Origin: Ficedula albicollis
Lineage: Eukaryota; Chordata; Aves; Passeriformes; Muscicapidae
Length of the DNA stretch: 64,000 nt
Assembly (NCBI RefSeq): GCF_000247815.1
Contig: NC_021674.1
Location: forward strand, 5,907,738 to 5,971,737
Direction: 5' to 3'
Below are positions 58,286 through 64,000 of the stretch, in pieces. Each line of letters starts with the position of its first letter. The first letter of the stretch is position 1. Under the pieces are notes generated by a model. That model saw only the letters and a program-made list of their open reading frames with translations, made no database searches and was not told the origin of the DNA. The position numbers were made by a program, and so were the translations under genes.

Positions 58286-58393
58286 GTGAAAACGCTAAAG
58301 AAGATCTGCAGGGGAAGAAAAGTCTGAGCGAGAAAGTTTCTCTCTACAGAGGTGACATTACGCTGCTTGAGGTTGATGCCATTGTTAATGCTG
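58286..58393 (+). CDS. MACROD2: MACROD2 coding exon 3 (start of the macrodomain)
   Basis: This 108-bp exon follows the acceptor ttggtttgtag and ends at donor GCTG|gtaggt (58394). It begins with the last two bases of the Gly codon left open by exon 2 and reads GENAKEDLQGKKSLSEK, then VSLYRGDITLLEVDAIVNA. It corresponds to about residues 55-91 of the family. GDIT and VDAIVNA form the first strand and loop of the macrodomain and line the ADP-ribose pocket. The second Asn of the NAAN motif and the catalytically implicated Asp should be in the next exon, which is outside the window. Phase ends one base into an Ala codon, as expected for the family. No defect is visible. It is separated from exon 2 by about 19.9 kb. 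Confidence 0.96.
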
Positions 58394-61300
58394 GTAGGTA
58401 GTTAAATATTTTATGTAGCTATGTCTTGAAAATCCTTTCTAGTTCCATGGTACAAGTGTGAACTCTGAGAGGTTGCCTGAAACTGGTGAGTCCTGTGGAA
58501 ATCTGTTGGAAAATGTGGCTTTTCCCCCAGTTCCTTTATGTTGCATCTGTTCATTCTGTGTGCACTGGCTGTGGCAGGGATAATTGTGAAACTTTTATAG
58601 CATGGTCGCCATGAAAAACTAAATGATCTTGCGTCCATCTTTTGACTTAACTTGGTTAGCTCAGACTTCACACTTTGCATTGTAGAAAGATCATTTTTGT
58701 TGCCAGCTAATTCCAGTCTGCTTTTCTAAATCAAGTCACTTTTGGACCAGGTAATGTGGGAACTTTAACAACAAGATGCTAGGAAAACAGAATTTGCTTT
58801 ATGTGGTTTTCATATTTGCTTTCTTGTTGGGAGGTTGTATTTTTCAAGTGTTTTAGTACCTCTTAATGCTCAGTGACCGTGTTTCCATGTGTGCAGCCAA
58901 GGTGAACAACTGTGTGTAGCATCTTGTGAGAAAAAGAGGGAAATGCCTGTGCAATTAATTAATTAGTGTGTTAGATTATAGTAAGATAGCTCAGGTTTTG
59001 TTTTTTTTTTACAATAAATGATGGGAAGGTTTACCCCTATGCACATGCCCATAGCCAAATCTTGCCTGCGCTCTCCACTCCAAAAAAAGTGTGTGGTTTG
59101 TGTGTCCTGAGGCTGAAACTTTTTTTCCCCCTAGTATGTGAGTGGCATTGATTAATTTTCAAGAACTAACTTTGGTGGTGTTCATTTCTTGGAAGGAAAC
59201 GTGCTGCAGTATCTTCTCTGTGATGGAATAAATTTCAGAGGGACTCAGGGTTGTAATGGCCAAAAGGATGTGTTTGCTTATCAGAGGAAAATGCCTTGTG
59301 GAGCTACTGGCTCATGTCTGTAAAGAGCACAGCAATGTTTGCTCACACAGCATGTAGGGCACTGAACAGACTCTCTTGAGTGTTTGATTGCATGACATCC
59401 CACTTGACCAGTGGACATCTGATGGGTTTTGTGAAGTACAGGTGGAATCTTCAGCCATTTCAAAATATATTTTTGCATTCCAAGTACAGAGGCTGATATT
59501 CCTGTTAAAAAAAAAATAATTATTCTTCCTGTTTACTGATGCAGAAAAGCCTTCCTAAATAAAAAACAATACAGTAGCATCCATGTAACATGATCCTCTC
59601 CTCACTCTGTTGACAAGGCTTTAATATTTTAATATTTTAATATTTTTCTTCTTTCTTTTTTAAGATGACTTTTCCAGTAGTGCTTTTGCTAACTTCCTTA
59701 CTTTATTGCTTTCCAGTAAGTCAATATTAGCATGCTTCTCTCCATATATATTTAGCTTCTCTTTGTTCATAGGCCTCCCTTGAATTCCTGGCTGGAACTA
59801 CTTATGGATGAGCTTTAGAATAGGAATGCTTCACATTTCTTGATTTAAATCCCCCTTTAATTCTCCTAAAAGGTCCAAAAAACCTATATCCCAGACTTCA
59901 AATGATATTTTATGCCTATAAAAATATTATCTACCTGCCATCCTCGTGAGAAATGCATCTTTCTGAGGAGGAAAAAAAAAAAAAGAATCAAATCAACACG
60001 CATTGATATGCAATATTGAGAAAAGGTTTAAAGACCACCCAAAACAGACTGAGGTTGAAAGACCTGAAGAGGGACATAGCACTGAAAGTATCTAGAAAGC
60101 TCAGTTGTTTCTACTGTTGTATTCTGTAAATTGAATTTGGGCTTAAAGGGAGATTCAGATTAGATGTTGGCAAAGCTGTTTATCAAAAGGAACATGTTTG
60201 TACAGTGATATTTTTGTTTATCAGACGGACACAAAACAGCAGTCCGAGGGTCAGGGCATTGGCACTGGTGGATTTTCAAGATTCTTCTAACTCTTTTGTA
60301 ACCTTCTATAGTTCCTAAAGGACATAATATGTTAACTATTACGAGATATTAATAAGTTTAGATTAAAAAACCAGCCTAAAGTTGCTTTGGAAAAACCATG
60401 TGCTCTCTGTATGTCAGTTCAGTAATTAAGCTAAGCCTTTGATAGCTCATGGTTTCAGTGTTACTTTTTTCTGTTAACCTTTCAAACTGTGGAAGATAGC
60501 TGGGAAGCTACATGAGGAAGGTGTTTTGGTTCAAGATCCATATTATTTATGCAAAACATCTGCTGTGCTGCAATTCTTTTTAAATCCAACAGTTTCAGTG
60601 AAATTTTAGTGTCTCTTAGTATCTAAACACATGCTTCTGCACCATTTGATGCTTTTGCAAAGAACTCCAAGCAGAAAAACTGCTTTTTCTTCTGTGACTG
60701 AAGTTATCCAAGCCTTCAAGACATATCCAAGGCATAGAGCAGTAAGTAGCCACAGTACCAGTTTCTGTGTGTAAGTTAAATAAAATGCAGCCTGCAGTTG
60801 AATACGAAATAGGAGACAGGTTTATTGGAGGTAAACCTGTGCAAGTTTTGGTTTTTTTTTGTTTAATGCCTTTTGACTATCCCAAATGTTAATGATTGAC
60901 TCCCTCCTATCTGCTGCAAGCCCTGGGTTAGGAAGGGAGGAAGAGACCCTCTGGAGACTTTCTCTCTGAATTTAGAAATACCATTAACTGTCTCCTAATA
61001 AATAGTTTAAAATACAGCAAGTCATATCCAAATTAAAACCACAGATACAGGTTAAATGTTTACATTGACTTGTATGAAAAACTAAATATGCTTGAAGTAA
61101 AGGGAATGGTCTGGCAATTTATGGGAAGGGTTCCAGGTGGTTCAGATGGTCTCCAGATTTGGATGCAAACATATTGGCTAAAAAAATGTGTATTCTCAAA
61201 TATGTAAGGTGGAAATGAGACATAAATTAATATAAAAGGTGATCTTCTGTAGCTAAATATCAGGATATCATTGATGAACTTCTCTGCAAAAGGATCCTTT

Positions 61301-64000
61301 TTTGTCCTAGACTTTTAGCAGACAAACTGAATGCTGCTTACTTTCCAAAAATATTTTACATATAGTTTGTATCTTTGCTCATTGTCAAAAGAACCACATC
61401 AAAACAGCCTCTTTGAAATCATTCAAGACTATAGTGAGAAACTGAGATGCATTGTGAGAGAGAAAGGAGCTGATGTGCGATTTTGCTAAAATTGATGTCA
61501 ATTATCTACCCCTGTAAATCTCTTACGCTTACGCAATGGTTTCCTAAAACTTCCTTACTACTGTTTGCATTGCAGACAGGTATTAGTTTAACTTGGTATT
61601 TTGCTTAAGGTGTCCTCTTATGCCATTTCCTTCATACATTTCTTAAAGGATTCAGGTAAGACTTGTATGAAAATTTTACTTTTACTCCTATATCCTCTTC
61701 TGCGCTTTTTAATTACACTCTAAGAATGTAAACAGCCTCTCCTTGCGGCATGTGCTTACTGCATTAATCTGTGCTGACTGGCCTTTTTAACAATATTATT
61801 TATGCAAAACATCTGCTGTGCTGCAATTCTTTTTAAATCCAACAGTTTCAGTGAAATTTTAGTGTCTCTTAGTATCTAAACACATGCTTCTGCACCATTT
61901 GATGCTTTTGCAAAGAACTCCAAGCAGAAAAACTGCTTTTTCTTCTGTGACTGAAGTTATCCAAGCCTTCAAGACATATCCAAGGCATAGAGCAGTAAGT
62001 AGCCACAGTACCAGTTTCTGTGTGTAAGTTAAATAAAATGCAGCCTGCAGTTGAATACGAAATAGGAGACAGGTTTATTGGAGGTAAACCTGTGCAAGTT
62101 TTGGTTTTTTTTTGTTTAATGCCTTTTGACTATCCCAAATGTTAATGATTGACTCCCTCCTATCTGCTGCAAGCCCTGGGTTAGGAAGGGAGGAAGAGAC
62201 CCTCTGGAGACTTTCTCTCTGAATTTAGAAATACCATTAACTGTCTCCTAATAAATAGTTTAAAATACAGCAAGTCATATCCAAATTAAAACCACAGATA
62301 CAGGTTAAATGTTTACATTGACTTGTATGAAAAACTAAATATGCTTGAAGTAAAGGGAATGGTCTGGCAATTTATGGGAAGGGTTCCAGGTGGTTTAGAT
62401 GGTCTCCAGATTTGGATGCAAACATACTGGCTAAAAAAATGTGTATTCTCAAATATGTAAGGTGGAAATGAGACATAAATTAATATAAAAGGTGATCTTC
62501 TGTAGCTAAATATCAGGATATCATTGATGAACTTCTCTGCAAAAGGATCCTTTTTTGTCCTAGACTTTTAGCAGACAAACTGAATGCTGCTTACTTTCCA
62601 AAAATATTTTACATATAGTTTGTATCTTTGCTCATTGTCAAAAGAACCACATCAAAACAGCCTCTTTGAAATCATTCAAGACTATAGTGAGAAACTGAGA
62701 TGCATTGTGAGAGAGAAAGGAGCTGATGTGCGATTTTGCTAAAATTGATGTCAATTATCTACCCCTGTAAATCTCTTACGCTTACGCAATGGTTTCCTAA
62801 AACTTCCTTACTACTGTTTGCATTGCAGACAGGTATTAGTTTAACTCGGTATTTTGCTTAAGGTGTCCTCTTATGCCATTTCCTTCATACATTTCTTAAA
62901 GGATTCAGGTAAGACTTGTATGAAAATTTTACTTTTACTCCTATATCCTCTTCTGCGCTTTTTAATTACACTCTAAGAATGTAAACAGCCTCTCCTTGCG
63001 GCATGTGCTTACTGCATTAATCTGTGCTGACTGGCCTTTTTAACAGATTAAATGTTCCTGGATGTCACTTCATCCTGATGCCAAAAGTGCTTCAAGCACT
63101 TGGAAGCCAGATAACCACAATTAGCCAGCATCTGAATAAATTGTCAGAACAGAGCTCGGAGGGGGTGTAGTGTGTCTGTGTCTAGGGAGGGGAGAGAAGG
63201 GCCATTTAGTCCCTCTGGCAATACCAAATACAGAAAGAAGCTGTAAAAGCCTGAGTAAGGTTTGAAAAACATTTTCTTTAGTATTTATAGTATCAACTAA
63301 GCTGTAAAGGACTACATTTCCTCTGCGTTTTTAATAAGGAAAACTGTGTTGCTGTTTATGTCTTGTGCAGTAACTATCAGTAGTAGGTACAGGAATGGTA
63401 TTTTGGGAGTGGGTGTGTGCGATGGGGATGTCTGTGTACCTCATGTACCTTAAGCAGCAGTTCATCACTACTGACCTCAGGTATTCATTCACTTCCTACC
63501 TGTTAATAAATCTTACTGCCCAGTTATAAGATAAGGAGGCATGTACTAATATGCTTGTGCGGGAGTTTTTACTAGCAGGAAGATCAAGGGGAAACCATTA
63601 TGTCAGGGGAAAAAAGGATTCTCCTTATTTTTATCTGATAGGGAGGAGGAGGATGATGACTTGCAGAACACTAGAAGAGATAATATTTCTTCTTATCTTT
63701 GAAAAATATTCTTGGTATCAGTACAGAAGCATGGTACTGAGAACAGAAACCTTTCATCTTCAAGAAAAAAGGAAGATGTTCATGTCTATTCAATTAGATA
63801 TTACTGGTAATATGTCTGTACTAGTGCATCTAAGTTTGCAATTAGAGAGTTGCTACAGTTATAGCAACTAGGTGTCTCCCTTTAAACTGTATTTGAGTGC
63901 TTGAATAATTTCTAATACTCAAGAATTTGGGGAAGAAACCCTCAATTTTTAACTGAGTATCTTTTCCATGTGAGAGAACAAACGTGATTTATAGTCTCTG
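58394..64000 (+). other. MACROD2 intron 3, 5' part
   Basis: The intron begins gtaggt after exon 3 and runs to the end of the window. It is AT-rich. Its main content is a 1253-bp tandem duplication at 60540-63045. No exon is recognised; a 106-codon frame at 63551-63871 has no recognisable similarity and ordinary AT-rich codon use. Confidence 0.85.
60540..63045. repeat. 1253-bp tandem duplication in MACROD2 intron 3
   Basis: Copy 1 ends at about 61792 and copy 2 covers about 61793-63045. I found only three substitutions: C to T at 61143/62396, T to C at 61174/62427 and T to C at 61594/62847. That is allele-level divergence. Confidence 0.95.

Noticed and set aside
63551..63871. 106-codon plus-strand frame in MACROD2 intron 3
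   Set aside because: It has ordinary AT-rich composition and no recognisable domain or splice signals; about the length expected by chance in this much sequence.

Overview
The window looks like draft genome sequence from a bird, most likely a passerine. The evidence is several antisense and sense CR1 LINE 3' fragments, degenerate avian-type endogenous retrovirus LTRs, AT-rich non-coding sequence, and sharply GC-rich islands around gene starts. I see no bacterial, phage or plasmid gene organisation. Almost every open frame is short and chance-like; the very long glycine or proline frames are artefacts of poly-G runs.

The one gene I can identify firmly is MACROD2 on the plus strand, a macrodomain mono-ADP-ribosyl hydrolase. 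Three coding exons are visible. Exon 1 starts at 33635 (MYPGNKRKKLW) and its 3' end is lost in a poly-G run. Exon 2 is 38298-38414. Exon 3 is 58286-58393 and carries the start of the macrodomain (GDIT...VDAIVNA). Phases agree across both introns, and the splice sites of exons 2 and 3 are consensus. The rest of the gene lies beyond the window. The GC-rich island at about 30110-34110 is its promoter and 5' UTR region.

Layout: 1-29704 is gene-poor upstream flank with CR1 pieces, an LTR-related tandem duplication and many local duplications. 29705-30110 is an antisense CR1 abutting the MACROD2 island. 30111-34110 is the island, mostly replaced by poly-G. 33762-38297 is intron 1. 38415-58285 is intron 2, with an LTR followed by a tRNA-Gly-type primer site, a second LTR broken by an N gap, CR1 copies and a second GC-rich island. 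58394-64000 is the start of intron 3, with a 1253-bp tandem duplication.

The most interesting biological lead is a possible compact GC-rich gene on the minus strand inside MACROD2 intron 2 (about 55176-56974). It has a signal-peptide-like first frame, a candidate internal exon end with a GTGAGG donor, a 294-bp candidate intron, a 76-codon GC3-rich terminal exon ending in TGA, and an ATTAAA polyadenylation signal about 70 bp downstream. Its middle is hidden by a 1043-bp G run. I do not recognise the protein.

The most important quality issue is that five G homopolymers (348, 3138, 95, 703 and 1043 bp; about 5.3 kb) are almost certainly assembly artefacts. In addition, about 18 near-perfect local tandem duplications (20 bp to 1253 bp) suggest false haplotype duplication in the assembly, although some may be real. 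I did not find a convincing novel molecular system.
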